DNA from: Hyphomicrobium_A sp963812795
GTDB taxonomy: Bacteria; Pseudomonadota; Alphaproteobacteria; Rhizobiales; Hyphomicrobiaceae
Direction of reading: 5' to 3'
Assembly (NCBI GenBank): GCA_963812795.1
Contig: CAWEWG010000017.1
Span: 124,001-188,000, forward strand
Length of the DNA stretch: 64,000 nt
Shown: positions 29,436 to 40,280 of the stretch, piece by piece
Layout: every line of letters begins with the position of its first letter
Numbering within the stretch: position 1 is the first letter of the stretch
Program-made: the position numbers and the translations under genes
Notes under the pieces: model-generated
Told to the model about the DNA's origin: nothing
Database searches by the model: none
The model's input: the letters and a program-made list of their open reading frames with translations, nothing else

Positions 29436-30764
29436 TTGGTTCGCGCCCTTCTCACCTTGGCTCTTTCGGCGCTTCTGCTCGTGCGGGTCGTGCCTGCGTC
29501 CGCGCAGGATCAGGGCCTCGGCGGCAGCTTCATCACGCCATTCCCCGACAACGATGTGTACCAGGTGCAGGTCGTCGGCGACTGGCTCGCAGAGGGATTG
29601 CTCAGCGGCCTCGTCGAAGCCTTTACGACCGGTCCCGGCGTCTCCATTACGCGCAAGCGCTATGACCTCGCCGGTCTGATGCGCAACGCCTCGTCGTCCG
29701 AGCTCGCCCAGCTCGAGCAGACGTTCAGCACCGATCCGAGCCACATCGCCATCGTCATGCTCGGCGCGCAGGATCGCTACAGCCTCAATCGCCGGCGGTC
29801 TTCCGACGCCGAGAACGACGAATGGCGCGGCGAGTTCGGCGCGCGCGTCGACCGGCTGATGAAACTTCTGAAGAAGAACAATCGCGCCGTGTACTGGGTC
29901 GGTCTGCCGAACATGCGGCGCTGGCAGGACAACGAGCGTGCGCAGCGCATGAACGATGTCATCCGCGAGCGCGCCTACATGAATGGCGTGCGCTACATCG
30001 ATGCCTACGCAAGCTTCATCGACGAGAGCGGCGGCTACAGCGACTGGGGACCGGACATCACCGGCAAGGTGCGCCGCCTGCGCGACAGCGACGGCGTGCA
30101 CTTCACGCAGGCCGGATATCTGAAGCTGGCGCATTTCGTCGAGCGCGAGCTCAAGCGCGACATCGCCCAGGCGCGCACCGAGCGCTCCATCCCACTTGCC
30201 GGCGATCCCGCCGAGCAGTCACGCGTCAATCCCGAGAAGGTTCGCCTCAAGGCGGAGAGCGAGCGCGCGCAGGCGCAGGCGAAATCGGCCAAGGGTGGCG
30301 GCGGCGTTGCCGCTTCGGCCGCCAACGCGGCCGGGGCCGACGGCGCACGCGATCAAAAGCTCGAGACGGGCAAGGTCGACGTCAAGGTGGCGGGAGCCGA
30401 AGGCACCGAGCAGATCGTGACCATCGAGATCGTGCGTCCGGCCATCCCCGCCTCGGTGGTTGCGCTCGTCACGCGCAAGCAGAGCGACGACAAGGCGGCG
30501 CAGATGGGCGACGTGCTCATCGATCAGATTCCCGGCGGCCTGACGGTGATGAGCTCTATCGTGCCGCCGCGGGGTTCCGACGGCAGCCGCCGCCGCATGT
30601 CGCCGACGCAGAGCCCTTACTTCCGCGTCTTGGAAAAGGGCGAGCGCCTTCCTTCCAAGCCCGGCCGTGCCGACGACTTCGCCTGGCCGCGTCAGCAGAC
30701 GACGGCCGAGATGCGCAGCGAGCCGCCGCCGATGCCGGATGGCGCCGCTCCCAGCCCACGATGA
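29436..30764 (+). CDS. secreted SGNH/DUF459-family protein lacking the usual nucleophile Ser
   Basis: 442 residues starting at a TTG after AGGGAA, with a signal peptide ending at ASA. The SGNH-like domain (about residues 40-235) has VVGDWLAEGL where active relatives have GDS, so the nucleophile position is Trp50. The IVMLGAQD strand and the D219-x-x-H222 block (SDGVHFTQAGY) are kept. The C-terminal half is Ala/Lys/Gly-rich and then Pro/Arg-rich, without a known domain. DUF459 proteins are periplasmic and thought to modify polysaccharides or peptidoglycan. This one may bind rather than hydrolyse. Confidence 0.75.
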   Translation: MVRALLTLALSALLLVRVVPASAQDQGLGGSFITPFPDNDVYQVQVVGDWLAEGLLSGLVEAFTTGPGVSITRKRYDLAGLMRNASSSELAQLEQTFSTDPSHIAIVMLGAQDRYSLNRRRSSDAENDEWRGEFGARVDRLMKLLKKNNRAVYWVGLPNMRRWQDNERAQRMNDVIRERAYMNGVRYIDAYASFIDESGGYSDWGPDITGKVRRLRDSDGVHFTQAGYLKLAHFVERELKRDIAQARTERSIPLAGDPAEQSRVNPEKVRLKAESERAQAQAKSAKGGGGVAASAANAAGADGARDQKLETGKVDVKVAGAEGTEQIVTIEIVRPAIPASVVALVTRKQSDDKAAQMGDVLIDQIPGGLTVMSSIVPPRGSDGSRRRMSPTQSPYFRVLEKGERLPSKPGRADDFAWPRQQTTAEMRSEPPPMPDGAAPSPR

Positions 30765-30804
30765 GGTGAGCCGCTAGTATCTTGCGTCCACAAAGGGGTT
30801 TGTC

Positions 30805-31248
30805 ATGGGTAGGAAATTGTTTCTCCTAGGGTTGTCGGTCGGTCTGTCTGTAACCAGTCTCGTGCTTTCCCAACAGTCGGCTCCCGCCGCCGACGACAAG
30901 AAGACGATCGAGATCGTCAAGAATGCCGGCGGCAAGTTCGTGTTCTCCGAGCCCAACGTCGAGATCAAGCCGGGGCAGTCGATCACTTGGATGGCGGTAG
31001 ACGCAGAGGTCCCGCATCAATTGGTTCCCGCGGGCGAAGGGGATGCCTTCACCGACACCGGCACCTTCGATGCCACTGATCCGCCAACGCAGAGCTTCGA
31101 TACTCCCGGCACCATCAACTACATCTGCTCAATCCATCCGAGCATGAAGGGGACGATCACTGTCGCGGATGCCGAAGAGGCACCGGCCGAGGAGCCGGCC
31201 AAGCCGGCAAAGCGCAAGCCCAAGCCGTCATACGACAGCGGCTATTGA
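30805..31248 (+). CDS. periplasmic cupredoxin (plastocyanin/amicyanin-like)
   Basis: Type-1 copper electron carrier of 147 residues with a signal peptide (to about residue 29). The four copper ligands are visible: His71 (VPHQL), Cys108 and His111 (YICSIHP) and Met114. After the domain there is a 27-residue tail of alternating acidic and Lys/Pro-rich sequence (EEAPAEEPAKPAKRKPKP), which is unusual for a small cupredoxin. It follows the DUF459 gene after 40 bp. It may accept electrons from a quinoprotein or feed an oxidase; the partner is unknown. Confidence 0.9.
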   Translation: MGRKLFLLGLSVGLSVTSLVLSQQSAPAADDKKTIEIVKNAGGKFVFSEPNVEIKPGQSITWMAVDAEVPHQLVPAGEGDAFTDTGTFDATDPPTQSFDTPGTINYICSIHPSMKGTITVADAEEAPAEEPAKPAKRKPKPSYDSGY

Positions 31249-31316
31249 TCATTGCAGCGCGCGAACGTACGGGACCGCGAGTTGAATTTGGCGGTCTAGG
31301 CAAGCGTGCCAACAAG

Positions 31317-31346
31317 TGTCGTCCCGGGATCTCGTCCCGGGTGACA
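31317..31346. repeat. small intergenic palindrome between convergent genes
   Basis: TGTC and CCCGGG are mirrored by CCCGGG and GACA around ATCTCGT. It lies between the convergent cupredoxin and gltD genes and resembles the CCCGGGAT-type palindromes common in Hyphomicrobiales genomes. It could serve as a two-way terminator. Confidence 0.5.
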
Positions 31347-31369
31347 AGGGACGGCTACTCGATGATCGG

Positions 31370-32818
<1,449 letters not shown>

Positions 32819-32901
32819 TCCAATTCCCTATCAGCGGCGAGAGAGCCTGCCGGCCCTGCCGCTGTTGTCCCGCCCATCATTTCATGAAGAGGCGAAATCC
32901 T

Positions 32902-35900
32902 TCAAGCCTTGGCTACTTTCAGGCCGATCTCGATCTTGTCGAGGCCATCCTTGTCGGCCGCCTGCTCCTTGCCCATCAGCACCAGCGCCTTGCGGTACTC
33001 GATCGGCATGACCTTCCTGAACTTCGGCATGTACGTACGCCAGTCGCCGAGGATGGCTTTCGCCTTCGCCGAGTTGGTGTAGTGCGCATGCCGCGCGACG
33101 AGCGCATAGAGCCGCTCGGCGTCGTGCTTGGTCATGTCGTTCATGACGTCGACGAGGCCGTGGCTCTCGAGGTCGCCTTGCTGACCCATCAGCCGCCGCA
33201 TCAGCTCTTCCTCGGCCTCGACCGGCTCGAGCTCGACCATGGCCATGTTGCACTTCTGCTCGAAGTCGCCGTGCTCATCGAGCACGTAGGCAATGCCGCC
33301 CGACATGCCGGCTGCGAAGTTGCGGCCGGTCGGACCGAGCACGACGACGACGCCGCCGGTCATGTATTCGCAGCCGTGATCGCCGGTGCCCTCGACGACG
33401 GCCGTGGCGCCCGAGTTGCGCACCGCGAACCGCTCGCCGGCGATGCCGCGGAAGTAGCACTCGCCGTTGATGGCACCGTACAGCACGGTGTTGCCGACGA
33501 TGATGCTTTCTTCCGGCTTGATGCTCGATATGGCGTTGGGGCGCACAATGATCTTGCCACCCGACAAGCCTTTGCCGACGTAGTCGTTGCCTTCGCCGAC
33601 GAGGTCGAGTGTCACGCCGCGCGCCGTCCAGGCGCCGAAGCTCTGCCCGGCCGTGCCGGTCAGCGTCAGCCAGATGGTGTCCTCGGGCAGGCCGGTGTGG
33701 CCGTAGCGGCGAGCCACCTCGCCCGACAGCATGGCGCCGGTGCTGCGGTCGACGTTGACGATCGGCAGCTCGGCCTTCACCGGCTTTTTCGACTTTAGCG
33801 CCGGCTCGCACAGCGCGATCAGCTTGTTGTCGAGCACCTTGTCGAGGCCGTGGTTCTGGTCGTCCGTACGATAGATGCCCACCGATTTGGGCATGCGCGG
33901 CTTGTAGAAGATCTTCGAAAAATCGAGACCCTTCGCCTTCCAGTGCTCGATGGCGCGGTCCTTATCCAAAGCGTCGGTCTGGCCGATCAACTCGTGGAAT
34001 TTGCGCACGCCGAGCGCGGCCATGTACTCGCGCACCTCTTCGGCGACGAAGAAGAAGTAGTTGATCACGTGCTCGGGCTTGCCCTGGAACTTGGCGCGCA
34101 GCACCGGGTCTTGCGTCGCCACGCCGACCGGGCAGGTGTTGAGATGGCACTTGCGCATCATGATGCAGCCGGCGGCGATGAGCGGCGCGGTGGAGAAGCC
34201 GAACTCGTCCGCCCCCAGCAGCGCACCGACGATCACGTCGCGGCCGGTGCGCACACCGCCGTCGACCTGCACGGAGATACGGCTGCGCAGGCGGTTGAGA
34301 ACCAGCGTCTGGTGCGTCTCGGCAAGGCCGATTTCCCAGGGCGAGCCGGCGTGCTTGATCGAGGTCAGCGGTGAGGCGCCGGTGCCACCCTCGAAGCCGG
34401 AGATGGTCACGTGATCGGCGCGCGCCTTGGCGACGCCGGTTGCCACGGTGCCGACGCCGACCTCGGAGACGAGCTTCACCGAAACCCAACCCTTGGGGTT
34501 GACGTTCTTCAGGTCGAAGATGAGCTGCGCCAGATCCTCGATCGAGTAGATGTCGTGGTGCGGCGGCGGCGAGATGAGGCCGACGCCCGGGGTCGAATGG
34601 CGCACCTTGGCGATGGTCGCGTCGACCTTGTGGCCCGGTAGCTGGCCGCCTTCGCCGGGCTTGGCACCCTGCGCCATCTTGATCTGGATCATGTCGGAGT
34701 TGACGAGATACTCCGTCGTGACGCCAAAGCGTCCCGAGGCGACCTGCTTGATCGCCGAGCGCATGGAATCGCCATTGGGCAGCGGCTTGAAGCGGTCGGT
34801 CTCCTCGCCGCCTTCGCCGGTGTTCGACTTGCCGCCGATGCGGTTCATAGCGATGGCGAGCGTCGTATGCGCCTCGCGGCTGATCGAGCCGTAGCTCATG
34901 GCGCCGGTGGAAAATCGCTTGACGATCTCCGACGCCGGCTCGACCTCCTCGATCGGCACCGGCTTGCGGCCGAGCGCGTCCGCCGAGCGGATGCGGAACA
35001 TGCCGCGCATGGTCATCAGCTGCTCGGACTGATCGTTGACCTGCTTGGCGAACGAGCGGTACTTCTCGGGCAGATTGCCACGCACCGCATGCTGCAGGTC
35101 GGCGACGACGCCGGCACGCCACACGTGCGCTTCCCCGCGCACGCGATAGGCATACTCGCCGCCTACATCGAGCTCGTTGTCGAGAACCGGTACGTTGCCA
35201 AAGGCGGCCGCGTGACGATCGACCGTTTCTTGCGCCACCTCGCGCAGGCCGATGCCCTCGATCTGCGTGTGCGTGCCGGTGAAGTACTTCCGCACGAAGC
35301 TGGTGCGCAGGCCGACGGCGTCGAAGATCTGCGCGCCGCAGTACGACTGATAGGTCGAGATGCCCATCTTGGCCATGACCTTGAGGATGGCCTTGCCGAT
35401 GGCCTTGATGTAGCGCTTCTTGACCTCCTCCGCCGTCACGTCCTCGTCGAGGTCGGGCAGCATCTGCTCCAGCGTCTCGAAGGCGAGATAGGGATTGATC
35501 GCCTCGGCGCCATAGCCGGCCAGCGTGCAGAACTGGTGCACCTCATTGGCCTCGCCCGTCTCGACCACGAGACCGACGGACGTGCGCAGGCCCTGCTTGA
35601 TCAGGTGATGGTGCACGGCCGACGTTGCGAGCAGCGAAGGAATAGGAACGCGGTCCGGGCCGACGGCGCGGTCGGACAGGATGATGATGTTGTATTCCTT
35701 CGAGCGCACGGCCTCCTCGGCTTCGGCGCATACGCAGTCGAGCGCCGGCGCCATCCCCGACGCGCCCTTCTCGGCCGCATAGGTGATGTCGAGCGTGATC
35801 GAGGAGAACTCGTTGTCCTTGACCTCGCCGATCTGCCGGATGCGCTCCAGATCCTCGTTGGTGAGGATCGGCTGATACACCTCGAGCCGCTTCTGCTTCG

Positions 35901-37623
35901 AGGTGCCTTCCAGATCGAGGATGTTCGGCCGCGGACCGATGAACGACACGAGGCTCATCACGAGCTCCTCGCGGATCGAGTCGATGGGCGGGTTGGTGAC
36001 CTGGGCGAAGTTCTGCTTGAAGTAGGTGTGCAGCAGCTTCGACTTTGACGACAGCGCCGAGATCGGCGTGTCGGTGCCCATGGAGCCGACCGCCTCCTGG
36101 CCGCTCTCCGCCATTGGCGTCATCAGCAGCTTGATGCTTTCCTGCGTGTAGCCGAACGACTGCTGCAAATCGAGCAGGCTGACGTTCGACTTCTTTCCCG
36201 CGTCGCGCTTCTTCGTCAGCGGCAGGTCGGAAACGAGAATCTGCGTGCGCTTCAGCCACGTCTCGTAGGGATTGCTGGCGGCGATCTCGGTCTTCAGCTC
36301 CTCGTCGGAGACGATGCGTCCCTTCTCGAGGTCGATGAGCAGCATCTTGCCCGGCTGCAGACGCCACTTCTGCACGATCGTTTCCTCCGGCACCGGCAGC
36401 ACGCCGGCTTCCGAGGACATGACGACGAGGCCGTCCCTGGTCACGAAGTATCGTGCCGGCCGCAGGCCATTGCGGTCGAGCGTGGCGCCGATCTGGCGGC
36501 CGTCGGAGAAGCACATGGCGGCCGGGCCGTCCCACGGCTCCATGAGGCAGGCGTGATACTCGTAGAAGGCGCGCCGCTTGCGGTCCATCAGCGGGTTGCC
36601 GGCCCACGCCTCGGGGATGAGCATCATCGCCGCGTGCGTCAGCGAGTATCCGCCCATGACAAGAAACTCGAGCGCGTTGTCGAAGCAGGCGGTATCCGAT
36701 TGGCCTTCGTAGGAAATCGGCCACAGCTTGGTGATGTCATTGCCATAGAGCGGCGAGGACACCGACGCCTCGCGCGCCGCCATCCAGTTGACGTTGCCCC
36801 GCAGCGTGTTGATCTCGCCGTTGTGGGCAACGAAGCGATAGGGGTGCGCCAGCTTCCACGACGGGAAGGTGTTGGTGGAGAAGCGCTGGTGCACGAGCGC
36901 CATCGCCGACACGAACCGCGGGTCGGACAGGTCCGTGTAGTAGGCCTTCACCTGATACGACAGGAACATGCCCTTGTAGACGAGCGTGCGGCTCGACAGC
37001 GACACGGTGTAGTGGCCGATGTCGCGGCTCTTGTAGGCCTCCACGATCGAGTTGGAGACGATCTTGCGCGTCAGAAAGAGCGCGCGCTCGAAGTCTTCCT
37101 GATCGAGGAAGGTCGACGGGCGCCCGATGAACACCTGCCGGTGCACCGGCTCGGTGTCCTTCACCATCGCCGACAGCGACGAATTGTCGGTCGGCACCGA
37201 GCGCCAGCCAAGTAGCTCGAGGCCCTCCTCTTTGACGACGCGCTTCCACACGCGCTCGCAGTGGGTGCGCAGGCGCTCGTCGCGCGGCATGAAGATGTGA
37301 CCGACGGCGTAGCGGCCGGGCGGCGGCAGGTTGAAGCCGAGCTTCTTGCACTCCTCCTTGAGGAAGTCGTGCGGGATCTGAATGAGCATGCCGGCGCCGT
37401 CGCCGGCCAGCGGGTCGGCGCCCACGGCCCCGCGGTGCTCGAGGTTGGCGAGAATCTTCAGCGCGTCCGAAACGATCTGGTGCGACTTGCGGCCCTTCAG
37501 GTCGGCGATGAAGCCGACGCCGCACGAATCGTGCTCGTACGCCGGGTCGTAAAGCCCCTGCGGCCCGGGCGCCTCGAAGCCTTCGAACACGTCGGCTTCG
37601 CTCTTGTCTTGGCTCTTCGTCAT
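32902..37623 (-). CDS. gltB: glutamate synthase (NADPH) large subunit
   Basis: 1573 residues, the full bacterial length, unbroken. It converts glutamine and 2-oxoglutarate to two glutamates. A 33-residue propeptide precedes Cys34 (EHDSCGVGF), which becomes the N-terminal nucleophile of the glutaminase domain. The central and FMN domains follow (GGKSNTGEGGE, SVKLVSEVGVGTVA, GFEGGTGASP). The 3Fe-4S cysteines are in CIMMRKCHLNTCPVG. The C-terminal beta-helix domain is rich in Gly (GEGNDYVGKGLSGG). Upstream of gltD in the same operon, it assimilates ammonia with glutamine synthetase. Confidence 0.97.
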   Translation of the reverse strand: MTKSQDKSEADVFEGFEAPGPQGLYDPAYEHDSCGVGFIADLKGRKSHQIVSDALKILANLEHRGAVGADPLAGDGAGMLIQIPHDFLKEECKKLGFNLPPPGRYAVGHIFMPRDERLRTHCERVWKRVVKEEGLELLGWRSVPTDNSSLSAMVKDTEPVHRQVFIGRPSTFLDQEDFERALFLTRKIVSNSIVEAYKSRDIGHYTVSLSSRTLVYKGMFLSYQVKAYYTDLSDPRFVSAMALVHQRFSTNTFPSWKLAHPYRFVAHNGEINTLRGNVNWMAAREASVSSPLYGNDITKLWPISYEGQSDTACFDNALEFLVMGGYSLTHAAMMLIPEAWAGNPLMDRKRRAFYEYHACLMEPWDGPAAMCFSDGRQIGATLDRNGLRPARYFVTRDGLVVMSSEAGVLPVPEETIVQKWRLQPGKMLLIDLEKGRIVSDEELKTEIAASNPYETWLKRTQILVSDLPLTKKRDAGKKSNVSLLDLQQSFGYTQESIKLLMTPMAESGQEAVGSMGTDTPISALSSKSKLLHTYFKQNFAQVTNPPIDSIREELVMSLVSFIGPRPNILDLEGTSKQKRLEVYQPILTNEDLERIRQIGEVKDNEFSSITLDITYAAEKGASGMAPALDCVCAEAEEAVRSKEYNIIILSDRAVGPDRVPIPSLLATSAVHHHLIKQGLRTSVGLVVETGEANEVHQFCTLAGYGAEAINPYLAFETLEQMLPDLDEDVTAEEVKKRYIKAIGKAILKVMAKMGISTYQSYCGAQIFDAVGLRTSFVRKYFTGTHTQIEGIGLREVAQETVDRHAAAFGNVPVLDNELDVGGEYAYRVRGEAHVWRAGVVADLQHAVRGNLPEKYRSFAKQVNDQSEQLMTMRGMFRIRSADALGRKPVPIEEVEPASEIVKRFSTGAMSYGSISREAHTTLAIAMNRIGGKSNTGEGGEETDRFKPLPNGDSMRSAIKQVASGRFGVTTEYLVNSDMIQIKMAQGAKPGEGGQLPGHKVDATIAKVRHSTPGVGLISPPPHHDIYSIEDLAQLIFDLKNVNPKGWVSVKLVSEVGVGTVATGVAKARADHVTISGFEGGTGASPLTSIKHAGSPWEIGLAETHQTLVLNRLRSRISVQVDGGVRTGRDVIVGALLGADEFGFSTAPLIAAGCIMMRKCHLNTCPVGVATQDPVLRAKFQGKPEHVINYFFFVAEEVREYMAALGVRKFHELIGQTDALDKDRAIEHWKAKGLDFSKIFYKPRMPKSVGIYRTDDQNHGLDKVLDNKLIALCEPALKSKKPVKAELPIVNVDRSTGAMLSGEVARRYGHTGLPEDTIWLTLTGTAGQSFGAWTARGVTLDLVGEGNDYVGKGLSGGKIIVRPNAISSIKPEESIIVGNTVLYGAINGECYFRGIAGERFAVRNSGATAVVEGTGDHGCEYMTGGVVVVLGPTGRNFAAGMSGGIAYVLDEHGDFEQKCNMAMVELEPVEAEEELMRRLMGQQGDLESHGLVDVMNDMTKHDAERLYALVARHAHYTNSAKAKAILGDWRTYMPKFRKVMPIEYRKALVLMGKEQAADKDGLDKIEIGLKVAKA

Positions 37624-38056
37624 ACTGCGACCTCGGTGCGGGACGCTGCAGCGCGCTTTTGCTCAAATCGGACGGTGCGGCGGAGCCACGAGAGCCCGAT
37701 TGATCGACCTCAGGTGGCGTTAGTCAAGAACGTCAGAACGAAGCGGAGCGGTTTGACGGCACTTGCTGCCGCGGTGCGGCGCCGATGCGCCAGCCCGCTT
37801 GCCGGCCGGCCTACTGGCGCATTTGGACGAACCTCGCTCGCTCCTGCCGCTCATGGCTTCGGCCAGGGTGCGCCCCGCTGCGTCCCCGGCTTCCGATCAT
37901 AAAGGACAGGAGTACTGACCTTTCAGCCGAGCTTCGCAGATTTCCGCTGCGCGCACAAGCGCCCAACACACCGGTTTTCCCGGCCGTCGCCCGACATCGA
38001 AAAGCGGCCGCCGTTGGTACGGCGACCGCCCTGGTTCACGGCGTGGCGCCTGGCGC
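37624..38056. other. gene-free stretch upstream of gltB and downstream of the small heat-shock gene
   Basis: About 430 bp in which no supported gene was seen. It must carry the gltB promoter on the minus strand. No terminator with a T tract was found for the heat-shock gene. Confidence 0.45.
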
Positions 38057-38503
38057 TTACGCGGTCGCCTCGATCTGCCTAGGAGCAGCCGAGCCGATGG
38101 CAATCGTGCGCGGCTTCATACGCTCGGGCAAATTGCGCACGAGGTCGATGTGCAGAAGGCCGTCGCTAAAGTCCGCGCCCTTGACCTCGACGTGATCGGC
38201 GAGTTGGAACCGGCGCTCGAAGCTGCGCGCGGCGATCCCACGGTGCAGGAAGACCCGCTGCTTATCCTCGGGCTTCTTTTCGCCGGTGACGACGAGCGTC
38301 GCCTCTTTCACTTCGATCTTGAATTCTTCCTTGGCGAAACCCGCCACCGCCATGGTGATGCGGTACTCGTTATCGCCCAGGCGCTCGATGTTGTAGGGCG
38401 GGTATCCGTCGGCATCGACGCCGCCAACGCTGTCCATGAGCTGGGCGAGGCGGTCGAAGCCGACCGTTGAGCGATACAGGGGAGCAAAATCGAACTGTCG
38501 CAT
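38057..38503 (-). CDS. small heat-shock protein, Hsp20/IbpA class A
   Basis: 148 residues. The N-terminus MRQFDFAPLYRSTVGFDRL is diagnostic for class A rhizobial Hsp20 chaperones. The alpha-crystallin domain spans about residues 35-125 with NIERLGDNEYRITMAVAGF, GEKKPEDKQRVFLHRGIAARSFERRF and SDGLLHIDL, followed by a short C-terminal tail. The start at 38503 is fixed by the N-terminal motif and by GGAGGAT eight bases upstream; in-frame methionines further upstream are part of the thermosensor leader. It prevents aggregation of unfolded proteins. Regulation is by the ROSE-like element described next. Confidence 0.94.
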   Translation of the reverse strand: MRQFDFAPLYRSTVGFDRLAQLMDSVGGVDADGYPPYNIERLGDNEYRITMAVAGFAKEEFKIEVKEATLVVTGEKKPEDKQRVFLHRGIAARSFERRFQLADHVEVKGADFSDGLLHIDLVRNLPERMKPRTIAIGSAAPRQIEATA

Positions 38504-38595
38504 GAACATATCCTCCATGATTGAGCGACATGCGGTGCGCCTGCCGGATCGGCCAGGCGTTCCTTGACTGCGCACCCCGCAAGGGGCGTGCGCAG
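38504..38595 (-). promoter_or_regulatory. ROSE-type RNA thermometer in the leader of the small heat-shock gene
   Basis: Reading on the minus strand: a stem CTGCGCAC/GGGGTGCGCAG-type hairpin (38568-38595), a second hairpin GCCTGgCCG/CGGCAGGC (38539-38558) and then TCGCT, which can pair with the GGAGGAT ribosome site. The UYGCU motif opposite the ribosome site and two upstream hairpins are the hallmarks of ROSE elements, which release translation on warming. Confidence 0.75.
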
Positions 38596-38772
38596 GCTTT
38601 ATCTAGGCGCCCGCCGATGGCGTTCAAGCCCCGTCCCCGTAACCGAACGCGTCTTCCAAGTTGCTCCACTGCAACGGAAAACGACCGGGTCTTCAGGTGC
38701 GGTTCATGTTGGAACCATCATCCTCGCCGGGCTTTTGGAAGTAGCCACAACCCCGGTTACGAGGAGTTCCCA

Positions 38773-39219
38773 ATGCCAGCGTACGTCCGTCTTGCCGCGG
38801 CATCTGCGCTTGCCGTGTCACTAGCTGTATTTGCGCTTCCCGCCGGCGCCGCCGACCTCTACGAGCCACCTTACGAAGGCTACGGCGAAGGTCCGCCCCC
38901 GCCGGAGCAATACGCGGACATCCCGGACGATTTCGAGCCTCCGTATCCCCCGCCGGCCTATGCCGGTCGCGACCGCTGCATTCCGCGCGAAATCGCCCGC
39001 GATCGGCTGCGCGCGGCCGGCTGGCGCGGTTTCCATGCTATCGAGCCCCGCGACAGCGTGGTGCTCGTCAAGGCGCGGCGTCCTTCCGGAAGGCTGTTCG
39101 ACCTCACCATCGACCGTTGCACCGGCGAGGTGGTCGACGCCAAACCGATCTTCGGGCGCCGTTACGGTCGCTTCGCCGATGGGCCGCCGCGCTACTGGGC
39201 GGCGCGCCCGTACTACTGA
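38773..39219 (+). CDS. secreted protein of unknown function with Pro/Tyr-rich N-terminus
   Basis: 148 residues, with GAGGAG before the ATG and a signal peptide ending at AGAA. After a Pro/Tyr/Glu-rich stretch (about residues 27-63) comes a compact domain with CIPREIARDRLRAAGWRGFH, VVLVKARRPSGRLFDLTIDRCTGEVVDAKP. This resembles PepSY-like or curved beta-sheet domains found in small Hyphomicrobiales envelope proteins. The two Cys probably form a disulfide. No enzyme residues are evident. A good terminator follows. Confidence 0.75.
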   Translation: MPAYVRLAAASALAVSLAVFALPAGAADLYEPPYEGYGEGPPPPEQYADIPDDFEPPYPPPAYAGRDRCIPREIARDRLRAAGWRGFHAIEPRDSVVLVKARRPSGRLFDLTIDRCTGEVVDAKPIFGRRYGRFADGPPRYWAARPYY

Positions 39220-39256
39220 GCAAAGCTCACAGCCCTCAGCTGCCACCGTGGCGCTG

Positions 39257-39290
39257 CTCTTCGCCGTCTGTATGATGGCGGCGAAGAGTT
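39257..39290 (+). terminator. hairpin after the secreted-protein gene
   Basis: A 10-bp perfect stem (CTCTTCGCCG with CGGCGAAGAG) and a 12-nt loop, followed by TT only. Confidence 0.55.
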
Positions 39291-39312
39291 GGCCAACGGC
39301 TGAGAGGGCTCG

Positions 39313-40272
39313 ATGCAGCTAGTTTCGCTCGCCAAGAACCCGGTTCCGAGCGGCGGAACCGTGGGGTCGTTTCGCGGGTACGACGGCGCCGAGCTCCGCT
39401 ACGCGCGCTGGGACGCGACGCGGATGCCGCGCCGCGGGACCGTGTGCCTGTTCGGTGGCCGCGCCGAATTCATCGAGAAGTACTTCGAGGTCATCGCCGA
39501 CCTGCGTCGCCGCGGCTTTGCCATCGCTACGATGGACTGGCGCGGCCAGGGCGGCTCGCAACGCATGCTGTCGAACCCGCGCAAGGGCCACGTGCGCGGC
39601 TTCTGGGAATACGACCGCGACCTCATCCGCTTCATGAAGGACATCGTGCTGCCGGACTGCCCGCCTCCGTTCATCGGGCTGGGGCATTCCATGGGCGGCA
39701 ACATCTTGTTGCGCAATGCGACGATGCCCGGCTTGTGGTTCGAGCGCATCGTGCTGTCGGCGCCGATGATCGCGATATCGGAAAGCAGCCTCGGCATCGC
39801 CTCGTCGCGGGCCATGATCTACGCCGAGGCCGCTTCGCTTCTCGGCATGTCGACGGCGTACGTCGTCGGCGGCTCCGACGAGCTGACATCGACCTACAAG
39901 TTCGAAGGCAACTCGCTGACTACGGACTACGAACGCTGGCTACGCACCAAGGCGGTTCTGGATCTGGCGCCCTCGCTCGGCCTTGGCTCGCCCACCGTGG
40001 GCTGGCTGCGGGCCGCCCTGCGCTCCTGCCGGCAACTTGGCGCGGCCGACTTTCCAGCGCGTATCAACGTTCCGCTGTTGATGTTCGCCGCCGCCAACGA
40101 CACCGTCGTGTCCACGCGCGCCGTCGAGGACTTTGCCGTGCGCGCCAAGGTTTCCTCCTGCATCCTGATGCCCGGATCGCAGCATGAGATCCTGCAGGAG
40201 AACGATGCCGTGCGCACCCGCTTTTGGGCCGCTTTCGACGCCTACCTCGGCGTCGACGTAAAGGTCGCCTGA
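39313..40272 (+). CDS. alpha/beta hydrolase, lysophospholipase/monoacylglycerol-lipase-like
   Basis: 319-residue serine hydrolase. The nucleophile elbow is GLGHSMGGN (Ser about residue 127); the acid is probably Asp in AANDTVVS and the His is in GSQHEIL. MDWRGQGGSQRM follows the first strands as in PldB-like Hydrolase_4 enzymes. There is no signal peptide, so it acts inside the cell, probably on membrane-derived lysolipids or monoglycerides. It is convergent with hisN, stops 8 bp apart. The substrate is inferred from the family only. Confidence 0.85.
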   Translation: MQLVSLAKNPVPSGGTVGSFRGYDGAELRYARWDATRMPRRGTVCLFGGRAEFIEKYFEVIADLRRRGFAIATMDWRGQGGSQRMLSNPRKGHVRGFWEYDRDLIRFMKDIVLPDCPPPFIGLGHSMGGNILLRNATMPGLWFERIVLSAPMIAISESSLGIASSRAMIYAEAASLLGMSTAYVVGGSDELTSTYKFEGNSLTTDYERWLRTKAVLDLAPSLGLGSPTVGWLRAALRSCRQLGAADFPARINVPLLMFAAANDTVVSTRAVEDFAVRAKVSSCILMPGSQHEILQENDAVRTRFWAAFDAYLGVDVKVA

Positions 40273-40280
40273 CGCGCCGC

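Noticed and set aside
34867..36048. 393-codon plus-strand open frame inside gltB
   Set aside because: Shadow of the conserved gltB frame; low-complexity product.
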